64,000 nucleotides of DNA from Sandaracinobacteroides sp039808025 (GCA_039808025.1 JBDHSK010000008.1:1-64000), one strand, 5' to 3'; positions 8,607 through 18,131 are shown, counted from the first letter of the stretch. The notes: generated from the sequence alone by a model not told the origin. Numbers and translations are program-made.

Positions 8607-9860
8607 TCATTGCTCCTTCAGATGATCGGGGATTTCGAAACGGTCGGCATCGCGCAGTTCGGGAAACAGCCAGGCCCAGCCGATGGTGACGGCGAGCGCC
8701 AGCACCCCGCCCAGCACGGTTGCCTCTACCGCCCCCAGCAGCGCCGCCATGGTGCCGGCACGAAACTCGCCCAGTTCGTTCGAGGCGCTGATGAACAGGC
8801 TGGAGACTGAGCCGACCCGCCCGCGCATCCGGTCTGGCGTGTGCAGCTGGATCAGCGACTGACGCACATAGACCGAGACCATGTCGCCCGCCCCCAGTGT
8901 CGCCAGAGCCGCCACCGAAAGCCACAGATTACGCGACAGACCGAAGACGATGGTGGCGAGGCAGAAGATGCCGACATTCACGAACATCTTGCGGCCCACC
9001 CCGGTGCTGAGCGGCCGGCGGGCCAGTGCCAGCCCGACGATCGCCGCCCCGAAGGCCGGCGCCGCCCGCAGCAGCCCCAGCCCTTCGGCACCCACGACCA
9101 GGATATCGCGGGCAAAGATCGGCAGCATGGCGTTGGCTCCGGCCAGAATCACCGCGAACATGTCAAGCGTGATGGCTCCGAACAGGATCTGGCTCTGCCG
9201 CACATAGAAAAGCCCCTGCTTCACGGATTCCAGACCGGAAAGACCAGTGGGCGCCGGGCGGGGCACCGGGGCGATCAGGAACAGCGCCACCACCGAGGCG
9301 ATCAGCAGCAGGGTTGAGAACAGATAGGGCAAAGGCGCCCAGAGATCATAGGAAATGCCCCCCACCACTGGCCCCAAAATGGCGCCGATCTGCCAGCTGA
9401 TCGAGTTCCAGGCGATGGCAGTGGGCAGCACTGCGGCCGGCACCAGATTGGGGCCAAGCGCCGACAGCGCCGGACTGGCGAACGCCCGCGCCACCCCCAG
9501 CGCCAGCGCCACCACGAACAGCGGCCACAGCAGGTGCGAACCAGCCATGGTCAGCACAAGCAGGGTGGCGGCGCACGCCAGTTCAAGAGCAATGGCGGCG
9601 CGGCCGATGTGACGGCGGTCGAAGCGGTCGGCCACCACCCCCACCACCAGGCTGAGGAAGAACACCGGCAGAAACTGGGCAAGCCCGATCATGCCCAGCA
9701 GAAACGCCGCCTCGCGGATCGGCATGGTATGGCGGGCGATGTCGTACACCTGCCAGCCCAGAACGATCACCATCATGATCTGCGCCAGAGACGAACCCAG
9801 GCGTGCCACGAAAAACGCCCGGAATGCCGGAAAACTGAACGGGGATGGCGGCTCTGTCAC
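8607..9860 (-). CDS. MFS transporter (EntS/MFS_3-like)
   Basis: A 417-residue inner-membrane transporter with about 12 hydrophobic segments. It has the loop 2-3 signature GVVADRFDRRHIGR and the family feature RMRGRVGSVSSLFISASNELGEFRAG near helix 10, written here only for orientation, typical of the EntS-like MFS_3 group of exporters. The start is GTG. It overlaps cysK at the 3' end (ATGA). The pairing with cysK might suggest export of a sulfur metabolite, but the sequence gives no direct evidence of substrate. Confidence 0.85.
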   Translation of the reverse strand: MTEPPSPFSFPAFRAFFVARLGSSLAQIMMVIVLGWQVYDIARHTMPIREAAFLLGMIGLAQFLPVFFLSLVVGVVADRFDRRHIGRAAIALELACAATLLVLTMAGSHLLWPLFVVALALGVARAFASPALSALGPNLVPAAVLPTAIAWNSISWQIGAILGPVVGGISYDLWAPLPYLFSTLLLIASVVALFLIAPVPRPAPTGLSGLESVKQGLFYVRQSQILFGAITLDMFAVILAGANAMLPIFARDILVVGAEGLGLLRAAPAFGAAIVGLALARRPLSTGVGRKMFVNVGIFCLATIVFGLSRNLWLSVAALATLGAGDMVSVYVRQSLIQLHTPDRMRGRVGSVSSLFISASNELGEFRAGTMAALLGAVEATVLGGVLALAVTIGWAWLFPELRDADRFEIPDHLKEQ

Positions 9861-9939
9861 TGCAACGCCCTAGCAGCAGTTCCCCCGCCGATGAAAGAAA
9901 GTTCGGCTGTGGCCTGCCCCAGATTTCCTTGGCGCGCCG

Positions 9940-11310
9940 TCAGACCAGCGAATCGAACAGGCGGGCGATGTTCTCCACGATTCGCTGCCGGAACGGACGC
10001 TGACGCCACTCGTCGGCCAGCAACGGCTCGCTTTCCTCGAGCCAGTCCCGCTGGATCGCCGCCACCTGCCTCACCGAGCCATCATCGAGCAGCAGCAGGT
10101 TGATCTCGAGGTTGAGCTGGAACGAGCGCAGATCGATGTTGCTGGAGCCGACGATCGCCAGCCGCTCGTCGATCACCAGATTCTTGGCATGCAGCAGATA
10201 ATGGGGAAAGCGATGGATCATCACCCCCATCGCCAGCAGTTCACCATAATAACTGCGCTGCGCCAGCCCCACCAGCGGCTGATCCATCACGTGCGACAAC
10301 AACAGGTGAACCTCCACCCCGCGCAGCACCGCTGATCGCAAGGCCGCCAGCAAATCGGTATCGGGAATGAAATAGGGGGTGACGATCACCACCCGTTGCT
10401 CGGCGCGGTGCAACTGCCATACCAGCAGCGACTGGAACGCCTCGACCGGCAGGTCAGGCCCGCTGGGCAGCAGCTGCGCCACCGCGTCACCGGCAGGCGG
10501 CGGGTCGGCAGGTCGCGGCGGCATGTCCTCACCCGATTCGAGGCACCAGTCAGTATCGAACTGCACCTGCATCTGCACTACCAATGGCCCCTCGGCCCTG
10601 ACCATCAGCTCGCGGTTGACGATTCCGGGGCGAAAATCGGGGGCGACGATGTTCTGCGAGCCGATCCAGCCGATGCGGCCATCCACCAGATACAGCTTGC
10701 GGTGATTGCGCAGGTCGCGGCGGGTGAATCCTTTCAGCATCCGCAACGGCAGCGCCTGCCGGTAGCGGGCGCCACTTCGGGCGAGCAGCCGCTGGGTGCG
10801 GCCACGCCAGCGTGCCGACCCCACCGGGTCGAACAGCACCCGGCAGGTCACCCCGCGCTCCTGCGCCCGGCGCAAGGCTGCCGCCACCCGCTCGCCGATG
10901 CGGTCGCTGGCGAAAATATAGGCCAGCATGTCGACGCTGTGGCTGGCCTGATCGATATCGGCGATCAGCCGGGTGACGCATTCTTCGTAATCTGGGTGGA
11001 AGGTCAGCTGGTTACCAGCCGATGGCGGCCAGGCCCCAACCGCCGCGGCAAAGCGCGAAACTTCGCTTTCTGCTGCCCCTTCACCCGCGCGCAGGGTGGC
11101 AAGCTCGGCCGCGCGGCGGTGCCGCCACGGCGGCAGACGCGGCCGGCCGATCATCAGGTACAGGGCAAGGCCGGCATAGGGAACGAACAGGATCAGCAGC
11201 AGCCAGCTGCGCGCCGCCGCCGGCGCGCGGCGCTGCGGCACCACGATGACGGCAGCGATACGGATCGCCCATTCCGACAATGTCACCAGCGTTCCAGCAT
11301 CGATCGACAC
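9940..11310 (-). CDS. cls: Cardiolipin synthase (phospholipase D family)
   Basis: A 456-residue membrane enzyme that condenses phosphatidylglycerol to cardiolipin. Two HKD motifs are visible: HRKLYLVD in the middle and HAKNLVID near the C-terminus, each followed by a GSxN segment (GSQN, GSSN). The N-terminus carries two hydrophobic segments, as in ClsA-type proteins. The start is GTG. About 120 bp separate it from the upstream uvrD gene on the same strand. Confidence 0.9.
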   Translation of the reverse strand: MSIDAGTLVTLSEWAIRIAAVIVVPQRRAPAAARSWLLLILFVPYAGLALYLMIGRPRLPPWRHRRAAELATLRAGEGAAESEVSRFAAAVGAWPPSAGNQLTFHPDYEECVTRLIADIDQASHSVDMLAYIFASDRIGERVAAALRRAQERGVTCRVLFDPVGSARWRGRTQRLLARSGARYRQALPLRMLKGFTRRDLRNHRKLYLVDGRIGWIGSQNIVAPDFRPGIVNRELMVRAEGPLVVQMQVQFDTDWCLESGEDMPPRPADPPPAGDAVAQLLPSGPDLPVEAFQSLLVWQLHRAEQRVVIVTPYFIPDTDLLAALRSAVLRGVEVHLLLSHVMDQPLVGLAQRSYYGELLAMGVMIHRFPHYLLHAKNLVIDERLAIVGSSNIDLRSFQLNLEINLLLLDDGSVRQVAAIQRDWLEESEPLLADEWRQRPFRQRIVENIARLFDSLV

Positions 11311-11431
11311 GCTCAGCCCCTCACCCCTCAGCTGGCACCACCCGGCACCTGCCGAACCGTCGGCAGCCGCCGTTCAAGGGGCGGTGCGCGGTTCCAGGCC
11401 GGACTGTTCCGGCCAGAAGGCGGCTCAGGGC

Positions 11432-13738
11432 TCACATCGGCTCGACGAAACTGTCGAGAACCAGCCGGGTGCCGGCCTGATCAAAGGCGATTTCCAGCTT
11501 GTTCCCCTCGCGCGACTGGACGACACCCATGCCGAACTTGCTGTGAAACACCCGGCTGCCGGTGACGATATCACTGCGCGGGGCACTGCCGAAGCCTGAT
11601 TTCAACGGCCGGGCGCCAACAGCGACACCCCTTGCCGGCGCAGGACGGGGGATGCGGCGATCATCGGCACTGGTGCGGCGCGCCGCCGGCCACCCGCCGT
11701 CGCCACCGGGGCGCAGCGCCTCGCTGTCGATGACGGTGCGCCACGGCCGATGGCCGCCCGCCAGCGTCGATTCGTGGCTGACATGGGCATCGGGCAGCTC
11801 GGCCAGAAAACGTGACGGCAGCGCCGCCGTCCACTGGCCATAGACGCGGCGATTGGCTGCGTGCAGAATGGTGGCGTGGCGGCGCGCCCGGGTGATTCCC
11901 ACATAGGCGAGGCGCCGCTCCTCCTCCAGCGCCGACGCCCCGCCTTCATCGAGGGCGCGCTGCGACGGAAACAGCCCTTCCTCCCAGCCGGGCAGGAACA
12001 GCTGATCGAACTCCAGCCCCTTGGCGGCGTGCAGGGTCATCAGGGTCACCTTCGCGTCGTCGTCCTGGCGGTCATTGTCCATCACCAGCGCCACATGTTC
12101 AAGAAAGCCCGGCAGATCGTCGAACCCCTCGATGGCGCGCACCAGCTCGGCCAGGTTATCGATGCGGCCGGCAGCTTCGGGGGTGCGGTCGTTCTCGAGC
12201 ATGGCGATATAGCCCGATTCCTCGAGCACCGCCTGCACCAGTGCCCCGTGCGGCAGTGTTGGCAACTGATCGCGCCAGCGGGCGAACAGCTCAAGCAAGT
12301 TGGCAAGCGACCGCCGCGCCGCTGCCGGCAATTCGCTGCCCTGCGCCAGTTGCCCGGCGGCGGCCGGCAGCGACAGCCCGGTCTGGCGGGCGTGGGCGTG
12401 CAGCCGCGCCAGAGCCTTGTCGCCCAGCCCGCGCCGCGGGGTATTGATGATACGTTCGAACGCCAGGCCATCATCGGGTTGCACGATCAGCCGCAGATAG
12501 GCGAGCGCATCGCGAATCTCGGCGCGCTCGTAAAAGCGGAACCCACCGACGATCCGGTAGGGCAGGCCGATGGCAATGAAGCGATCCTCGAACTCGCGGG
12601 TCTGGAACGAGGCCCGCACCAGAATGGCGATCTGCCCGGCATCGGCGCCTTCCCGCAGCAGCCGCTCGATGCGCTCGCCCACCACGCGGGCCTCCTCGGG
12701 GCCGTCCCACACGCTGATCACGTCCACCTTGTCACCGTGGCTCGCCTTGGTCCACAGGGTTTTGCCAAGGCGCCCGCGGTTGTTGGCAATCACGGCGGCG
12801 GCGGCCCCCAGAATATGCGGGGTAGAGCGATAGTTCTGCTCCAGCCGGATGATGCGGGCGCCGGGAAAATCACGCTCGAACGACAGGATGTTGCCCACCT
12901 CGGCACCGCGCCAGCCATAGATCGACTGATCGTCGTCGCCCACGCAGCAGATATTGCCCTGCCCGCCCTGCGCCCTGGCCGCAAGCAATGTCAGCCAGCG
13001 ATACTGGGCGGCGTTGGTATCCTGATACTCATCGACCAGCACATAGCGAAAGCGCTGCTGCCATTGCGCCAGCACATCCGGATGGCCCGCGAATATCTCC
13101 AGCATGTGCAGCAGCAGGTCACCGAAATCAGCGGCATTCACGGCTGCCAGTGCCGACTGGTAGCGTCGGTAGAGCTCGGCGCCGCGCCCTTCGGCAAAAG
13201 CAAAGGATTCGCCGGCCGGCACCCCAGCCGGTGCAAGGCCGCGGTTCTTCCAGCGGTCGATAAGGGTGGCCAGCTGGCGGGCGGGCCAGCGTTTTTCATC
13301 TAGTCCGGAGTCGATGATCAGCCGCTTCAGAAGCCGCAGCTGATCATCGGTATCGAGAATGGTGAAGTTGCTGCGCAACCCCACCAGTTCGGCATGGTGG
13401 CGCAACATCCGCGCGGCAATGGCGTGAAAGGTGCCAAGCCACGGAAGCCCCGCGAACCCGCCAGCGCCGGCACTGACGGCTTCGCCTCCAATCAACCCTT
13501 CAAGGCGATGGCGCATTTCCCCGGCTGCCTTGTTGGTGAAGGTGACGGCCAGAATCTGCGACGGCCAGGCCCGACGGGTTGCCAGAATGCCGGCCAGCCG
13601 TGCCGTCAGCGCCTTCGTCTTGCCGGTGCCGGCACCCGCCAGCACCAGCACCGGCCCTTCGAGTGTGGTGGCGGCCTCGCGCTGCGGCGGGTTAAGGCCG
13701 TGCAGCCACGGGGCATCTTCATCAGCAACAGACGACAT
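11432..13738 (-). CDS. uvrD: ATP-dependent DNA helicase UvrD/PcrA
   Basis: A 768-residue superfamily 1A 3'-5' helicase for nucleotide-excision and mismatch repair. It shows the Q motif LNPPQREA, Walker A GAGTGKT (about 35-41), TNKAAGEM, the Walker B region DEYQDTN, DDDQSIYGWRGA and QNYRST in motif order, then a C-terminal low-complexity stretch and the UvrD tail (VFHSKFGMGVV) that binds RNA polymerase in PcrA/UvrD. The ATG at 13738 is preferred over an in-frame GTG ten codons upstream because homology begins near it. It lies 19 nt after rsmD. Confidence 0.93.
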   Translation of the reverse strand: MSSVADEDAPWLHGLNPPQREAATTLEGPVLVLAGAGTGKTKALTARLAGILATRRAWPSQILAVTFTNKAAGEMRHRLEGLIGGEAVSAGAGGFAGLPWLGTFHAIAARMLRHHAELVGLRSNFTILDTDDQLRLLKRLIIDSGLDEKRWPARQLATLIDRWKNRGLAPAGVPAGESFAFAEGRGAELYRRYQSALAAVNAADFGDLLLHMLEIFAGHPDVLAQWQQRFRYVLVDEYQDTNAAQYRWLTLLAARAQGGQGNICCVGDDDQSIYGWRGAEVGNILSFERDFPGARIIRLEQNYRSTPHILGAAAAVIANNRGRLGKTLWTKASHGDKVDVISVWDGPEEARVVGERIERLLREGADAGQIAILVRASFQTREFEDRFIAIGLPYRIVGGFRFYERAEIRDALAYLRLIVQPDDGLAFERIINTPRRGLGDKALARLHAHARQTGLSLPAAAGQLAQGSELPAAARRSLANLLELFARWRDQLPTLPHGALVQAVLEESGYIAMLENDRTPEAAGRIDNLAELVRAIEGFDDLPGFLEHVALVMDNDRQDDDAKVTLMTLHAAKGLEFDQLFLPGWEEGLFPSQRALDEGGASALEEERRLAYVGITRARRHATILHAANRRVYGQWTAALPSRFLAELPDAHVSHESTLAGGHRPWRTVIDSEALRPGGDGGWPAARRTSADDRRIPRPAPARGVAVGARPLKSGFGSAPRSDIVTGSRVFHSKFGMGVVQSREGNKLEIAFDQAGTRLVLDSFVEPM

Positions 13739-13757
13739 GTCGGAACAGATAGCGAAC

Positions 13758-14297
13758 TTATGCCCCACCCCGCAAGAGCAGCAACCGCGCCTTGCCGACT
13801 ACCCGATCGGCCATCAAGGTAAAGCCTTCGGCGTTGAAGGCTTCCTGTCGCCCCAGCTCGATGCTGATCCAGCTGTGGGGGGCAATCCACCCGCCGGCGC
13901 TCGCCGACTTCAGCGCCGCAGCCACCAGCCCCTGGCCATAGGGCGGGTCGAGAAAGACCACGTCGGCCACCGCGCTCGCTGCCGGCAGGCGGGTGGCATC
14001 ATGGCCGATCAGCCGGGCATCGGCCCCCAGCGCCTTGCTGTTGGCGGCAATTGCCGCACGCGCCTGCGGATCGCTCTCAGCCAGGAAGGCGCGCGCCGCC
14101 CCGCGCGACAGGGCCTCGAACGCCAGCGCCCCTGAGCCGGCAAACAGGTCGAGCACGGTGAGATCGGCAAAATCCCCCAGCCGGCTGGTCAGCATGGAGA
14201 ACAGCGTTTCGCGGGTGCGATCAGCGGTCGGCCGGGTGGTGTCGCCGGCCGCTGTCACCAGAGTCCGCGACCGCCAGCGACCGGCGATGATCCTCAT
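13758..14297 (-). CDS. rsmD: 16S rRNA (guanine966-N2)-methyltransferase
   Basis: A 179-residue SAM-dependent methyltransferase acting on 16S rRNA in the assembling 30S subunit. It begins MRIIAGRWRSR as is typical, contains RPTADRTRETLFSML and the SAM-binding LDLFAGSGALAFEALSRGA, and the catalytic N6/N2-type motif DPPYG. It sits 10 nt downstream of the pseudouridine synthase gene and 19 nt upstream of uvrD, so it is part of one leftward operon. Confidence 0.93.
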   Translation of the reverse strand: MRIIAGRWRSRTLVTAAGDTTRPTADRTRETLFSMLTSRLGDFADLTVLDLFAGSGALAFEALSRGAARAFLAESDPQARAAIAANSKALGADARLIGHDATRLPAASAVADVVFLDPPYGQGLVAAALKSASAGGWIAPHSWISIELGRQEAFNAEGFTLMADRVVGKARLLLLRGGA

Positions 14298-14307
14298 TGC
14301 CTGGTTA

Positions 14308-15291
14308 TCATGAACGTGCGGGCGGTGAGCGCCGACCCAGCAGCCGCTGCAGTTGCGTCACGCTCGGGACGCTTGCTTCGACAACGCCGCGCACCGGCAG
14401 ATCGGCCAGCTGGAACGGCCCATAGGCCGTGCGGATCAGCCGGCTTACCTTCAGGCCCATCGCCTCGCACAGCTTGCGCACCTCGCGGTTCTTGCCCTCG
14501 GTCAGAGTCATGGTGAGCCAGATATTGGCGCCGTCTGCCCGGGCGCGGCGATCGACCGAGGCATCGACCGGACCATAGCGCACGCCATCCAGAGTGACCC
14601 CCATCGCCAGCGCTTCGAGGTCGCTCTGCCGCACTTCGCCCATCGCCCGCACCCGGTAGGTGCGCGGCACGGCATTGGCCGGCAGTTCCAGCGCCCGCTT
14701 CAGTTCGCCATCGTTGGTCAGAAGCAACAGCCCCTCGGTATTGAGGTCGAGCCGGCCCACCGGAACCAGCCGCGGCAGCCCCGCCGGCAGCACGTCATAG
14801 ATGGTGGGGCGCCCCGCCGGATCACGCGCTGCCGTCAGCACGCCGGAAGGCTTGTGGAACAGAAACACCCGGGTAGCCTGCGCCGATGCCACCGGCCTGC
14901 CATCGACTCGGACTCCGTCGAGTGTCGTGAGGATGGTTGCCGGAGTTTCCAGCACCCTGCCGTCAATCGCCACCCGCCCCTCGGCGATCATCCGCTCGAC
15001 ATCGCGCCGCGAGCCGACACCCGCGCGCGCCAGCAGCTTGGCGATACGCTCTCCCTTGTTGTCGGCCTTATCGCCTCCCTTGCTTCCCGGCTTGCCGCTT
15101 CCCTTGCCGTACGCCGGGTCATCCCCCTTGTCGGTGCGCGGCGCCCGCGACGGCGGTGCCGGGCGCTGCGCCACCCGCCGGGGCGGACGCTGGCTGGCAT
15201 GGGCCCGTGGCCCGCGGCTTCCTCCCTCGCCCGACCCGGAGCCCCGGGTTCCGCCACCGCTGCGGCGCGGCGGGCGCCGTCCCTCAGACAT
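14308..15291 (-). CDS. rluB: RsuA/RluB-family pseudouridine synthase
   Basis: A 327-residue protein. The first 75 or so residues are basic, Gly/Arg/Lys-rich and disordered-looking. An S4 RNA-binding domain follows (about 80-125, with RIAKLLARAGVGSRR), then the synthase domain with the catalytic Asp in GRLDLNTEGLLLLTNDG. RluB modifies 23S rRNA U2605; RsuA-like or RluE-like specificity cannot be fully excluded, but S4 plus rsmD linkage favours RluB. The start overlaps the end of the Lrp-type gene by 8 bp, so it is translationally coupled. Confidence 0.85.
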   Translation of the reverse strand: MSEGRRPPRRSGGGTRGSGSGEGGSRGPRAHASQRPPRRVAQRPAPPSRAPRTDKGDDPAYGKGSGKPGSKGGDKADNKGERIAKLLARAGVGSRRDVERMIAEGRVAIDGRVLETPATILTTLDGVRVDGRPVASAQATRVFLFHKPSGVLTAARDPAGRPTIYDVLPAGLPRLVPVGRLDLNTEGLLLLTNDGELKRALELPANAVPRTYRVRAMGEVRQSDLEALAMGVTLDGVRYGPVDASVDRRARADGANIWLTMTLTEGKNREVRKLCEAMGLKVSRLIRTAYGPFQLADLPVRGVVEASVPSVTQLQRLLGRRSPPARS

Positions 15292-15760
15292 GGACGGGAA
15301 CGCCGATTTCCGATTTCGAGGTGCGGATGGTGAGCGAGGTCTTGACCGACCCGACGTTGGGGGCGCTGGTGAGCTGTTCGGTCAGGAACGTCTGGAAGCT
15401 GGGAAGATCGGCCGCCACCACCTTGAGGATGAAATCGATCTCGCCGTTCAGCATATGGCATTCGCGCACCTGCGGCAGCGTGGCGACATAGGCCTCGAAG
15501 GCCCGCAGGTCGCTTTCCGCCTGGCTCCTGAGACTGACCATGGCAAAAACCGTGATCGACCAGCCCAACGCGCGCGCCGACAGGTCGGCATGATAGCCGC
15601 GAATCACACCCGCCTCTTCCAGCGTGCGCACCCGTCGCAGGCACGGCGGCGCCGTCAGCCCCACCCGCTGGGCGAGATCGACGTTGGTCATGCGACCATC
15701 TTCCTGAAGATAGCCCAGAATTTCGAGATCAATATGATCGAGTTGGTGGATGCGCGCCAT
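15284..15760 (-). CDS. Lrp/AsnC-family transcriptional regulator
   Basis: A 158-residue feast/famine regulator. It has an N-terminal winged helix (LDHIDLEILGYLQEDGRMTN, then LAQRVGLTAPPCLRRVRTLE) and a C-terminal RAM ligand-binding domain (about 70-145, ECHMLNGEIDFILKV). The ATG at 15760 fits the family start, MARIHQLD, with AAGG close upstream. It is divergent from trxB across a 191-bp intergenic region rich in A and T near 15785-15800. It may control trxB or itself; no operator is obvious. Confidence 0.88.
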   Translation of the reverse strand: MARIHQLDHIDLEILGYLQEDGRMTNVDLAQRVGLTAPPCLRRVRTLEEAGVIRGYHADLSARALGWSITVFAMVSLRSQAESDLRAFEAYVATLPQVRECHMLNGEIDFILKVVAADLPSFQTFLTEQLTSAPNVGSVKTSLTIRTSKSEIGVPVHV

Positions 15761-15951
15761 ATACCTTAATGCTCCTTGTGCTATCCTGATAATAAAATTA
15801 CGCCAATGCACAAGAGCCTTGCCACAAAACCTGCCGCAAATGTCGGCTCATCCGCCGTGTTCGGGCGACGGAACGCAGTTGCCAAGCCCGGTCGGGATGC
15901 TATCTCCAACCACGCTGAAACAACCGAGACCGGAACCCGAAGGGCATCATC

Positions 15952-16926
15952 GTGGGCGACATTCTGAAAACCAGGCTACTCATCATCGGCTCGGGGCCGG
16001 CTGGCTATACCGCTGCCGTTTACGGCGCGCGGGCCATGCTGCAACCCCTGCTGGTGGAAGGGCTGCAGCCGGGTGGCCAGCTGACCATCACCACCGAGGT
16101 GGAGAACTGGCCGGGTGCATCGATGATCATGGGCCCAGAGCTGATGGCCAACATGCGCGCCCACGCCGAACATGTCGGCACCCGCATCGTCGCCGACACG
16201 ATTGCCTCGATCGATCTGTCGCATCGCCCGTTCGTGGCGATCGGGGAAGGCGGCACCCGTTATGAGGCCGAGGCGCTGGTGATCGCCACCGGCGCCAGTG
16301 CCCGCTGGCTGGGCCTCCCCTCGGAAACGCATTTTCGCGGTCGCGGCGTTTCGGCCTGCGCCACCTGTGACGGATTTTTCTTCCGCGACAAGCATGTCGT
16401 GGTGGTGGGCGGCGGCAACAGCGCCGTTGAAGAAGCGATGTTCCTCACCAATTTCGCAAGCAAGGTGACACTGGTGCACCGCCGCGATTCCCTGCGCGCC
16501 GATGCCACCAACCAGCAGCGCCTGTTCGCCAACCCCAGGATCGAGGTGATCTGGAACGCCGGAGTCGTCGAGGTGCTGGGCGAGGAGGGGTTCACTGGCG
16601 GCGTAACCGCCGTGGTGCTGGCCGATACCCGCAGCGGCGAACGGCGCGAACTGGCCACCGACGGTCTGTTCATCGCCATCGGCCATGATCCGGCGACCGC
16701 ATTGTTCAAGGGCCAGTTGCAGATGGATGCTGATGGTTATCTGCTGGTGGAACCCGGAACGCCGCGCACCAGTGTGCCGGGGGTGTTCGCAGCCGGCGAC
16801 GTCACCGACAAACACTATCGCCAGGCGGTCACAGCCGCCGGCATGGGCTGCATGGCCGCCCTCGAGGCCGAGCGATTTCTCGCAACGGCCCAGCCTGTGG
16901 CCGTTGCCGCTGAAGTCATGGCCTGA
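15952..16926 (+). CDS. trxB: Thioredoxin-disulfide reductase
   Basis: A 324-residue flavoprotein that passes electrons from NADPH to thioredoxin in the cytoplasm. The FAD motif GSGPAGYTAAV lies near residues 13-23, the redox-active CATC is at 136-139, the NADPH motif GGGNSAVEEA is near 153, and GVFAAGDVTD is near the C-terminus. The start is GTG. Its stop codon overlaps the lysR start by one base (TGATG), so the two are co-translated. Confidence 0.95.
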   Translation: MGDILKTRLLIIGSGPAGYTAAVYGARAMLQPLLVEGLQPGGQLTITTEVENWPGASMIMGPELMANMRAHAEHVGTRIVADTIASIDLSHRPFVAIGEGGTRYEAEALVIATGASARWLGLPSETHFRGRGVSACATCDGFFFRDKHVVVVGGGNSAVEEAMFLTNFASKVTLVHRRDSLRADATNQQRLFANPRIEVIWNAGVVEVLGEEGFTGGVTAVVLADTRSGERRELATDGLFIAIGHDPATALFKGQLQMDADGYLLVEPGTPRTSVPGVFAAGDVTDKHYRQAVTAAGMGCMAALEAERFLATAQPVAVAAEVMA

Positions 16927-17840
16927 TGCCTCTCGACTGGGACAAGCTGCGCCTGTTCCATGTGGTGGCGGCGGCTGGCAGTTTCACCGAGGGCGCCCGA
17001 AGGCTGAGATTGTCGCAGCCCGCCTTGTCGCGCCAGATCATCGCCCTCGAAGAGTCGCTGGGCGCCAAGCTGTTCCACCGCCATGCCCGCGGCCTCGCCC
17101 TCACCAACGAAGGCGAACAACTGCGCACCACCACGGCGCGGATGGCCGATGCCGTCGAGCGCACCCGCAGCTCTATCGAGGCAACCCGTAACCGCCCCAC
17201 CGGCGAGATCAAGCTGACAAGCACCGTCAGTTTCGGCTCGTCGTGGCTGCCGCGTCACCTCGCCGATTTTCTCGATCTCTACCCCGATATCCACATCAAC
17301 CTCATCCTGTCGGACGAAGTGCGCGACCTGTCGCGCCACGAAGCCGATTGCGCCATCCGCTTCCAGAAACCGCATCAGGCCGATCTCATCCAGCGGCCGC
17401 TGGCCTCGATCCGTCACCTGCTGTGCGCCTCTCCGGATTATCTGGAAGCCCATGGCGAACCACAGACGGCTGCCGATCTGCTGAATCACCGGCTGATCGC
17501 CTACGGGCCGGAGGTGCCAGCCTATCTGCGCTCGATCAACTGGGCGCTGACACTGGGCCATGATGGCCAGCCGCGCACGCCGGCGCTGTCGGTCAACAGC
17601 AGTTTTGCGGTGTTGCAGGCGGTCGAGGCGGGGGCGGGGATCGCAGCGCTGCCCACCTATCTGCTGCGCAACGCCCGGGTGAAGATCCTGCTGCCCAGCA
17701 TCCAGGGGGCGGTCTTCCAGACATTCTTTGTCTATCCCTCCGAACTGAAAGGCTCGGTGCGTCTGGCAGTACTGCGCGATTTTCTGATCGAGCGCATGAC
17801 GCCAGAGCATCTCGACCTCATCAACCCGCCGCAGGCCTGA
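16926..17840 (+). CDS. LysR-family transcriptional regulator
   Basis: A 304-residue regulator with an N-terminal winged helix (DWDKLRLFHVVAAAGSFTEGA, then LRLSQPALSRQIIALEESLG) and a C-terminal periplasmic-binding-type effector domain from about residue 95. It is coupled to trxB by a TGATG junction. That arrangement suggests a redox or growth-linked role, but the effector is unknown. Confidence 0.9.
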   Translation: MPLDWDKLRLFHVVAAAGSFTEGARRLRLSQPALSRQIIALEESLGAKLFHRHARGLALTNEGEQLRTTTARMADAVERTRSSIEATRNRPTGEIKLTSTVSFGSSWLPRHLADFLDLYPDIHINLILSDEVRDLSRHEADCAIRFQKPHQADLIQRPLASIRHLLCASPDYLEAHGEPQTAADLLNHRLIAYGPEVPAYLRSINWALTLGHDGQPRTPALSVNSSFAVLQAVEAGAGIAALPTYLLRNARVKILLPSIQGAVFQTFFVYPSELKGSVRLAVLRDFLIERMTPEHLDLINPPQA

Positions 17841-17906
17841 AGAGGGCATCTTACCCACCCCATCAATCCATGCATTTTCTGCATGGCTGCCCCAGATTGT
17901 TCGCAC

Positions 17907-17935
17907 TTGCACAATCATTCGGGTCGGCCTAAATA
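17907..17935 (+). promoter_or_regulatory. Candidate promoter for the sRNA at 17.94 kb
   Basis: TTGCAC (-35-like), a 17-nt spacer and TAAATA (-10-like) stand about 65 bp past the lysR stop and would start transcription near 17942. The -10 match is weak (3 of 6), so this rests mainly on spacing and on the structured region that follows. Confidence 0.35.
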
Positions 17936-17941
17936 GGCTTC

Positions 17942-18086
17942 GTTGCTGCGATGCAGCGCGGGCCGGATAGCCTCACTCCTCCCCGAGATATCCGGTCGGG
18001 TCGACCACCACTCTCCCTCCCTCCCTCGGAGGTCGACCAAAAAATCTGGGCCAGGGTTGAGCTTGCTCCCCTGGCCCTCTTTTTTT
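17942..18086 (+). ncRNA. Candidate trans-acting sRNA with two anti-Shine-Dalgarno loops
   Basis: This 145-nt non-coding stretch has four consecutive inverted repeats. The first is short (GCTGC/GCAGC, 17945-17957). The second, CCGGATA/TATCCGG (17963-17969 and 17989-17995), exposes a 19-nt loop containing CTCCTCCCC. The third, GGTCGACC/GGTCGACC (17999-18006 and 18031-18038), exposes a 24-nt loop with three CTCC repeats. The fourth is the terminator at 18048-18086. Hairpins with C-rich loops complementary to AGGAGG are the hallmark of alphaproteobacterial regulatory RNAs such as the alpha-r14/alpha-r15 and CcsR groups. No coding frame fits. The exact 5' end is inferred. It could instead be a long lysR 3' UTR. 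Confidence 0.6.
18048..18086 (+). terminator. Strong Rho-independent terminator
   Basis: A perfect 9-bp stem, GGGCCAGGG and CCCTGGCCC, with a 12-nt loop, followed by TCTTTTTTT. It is the clearest intrinsic terminator in the window, and lies more than 200 bp beyond the lysR stop codon. Confidence 0.9.
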
Positions 18087-18131
18087 CTGCTCTTTCGTTC
18101 CGCGTGCCTAACGGCTAAGCGAGCCGGGCGT

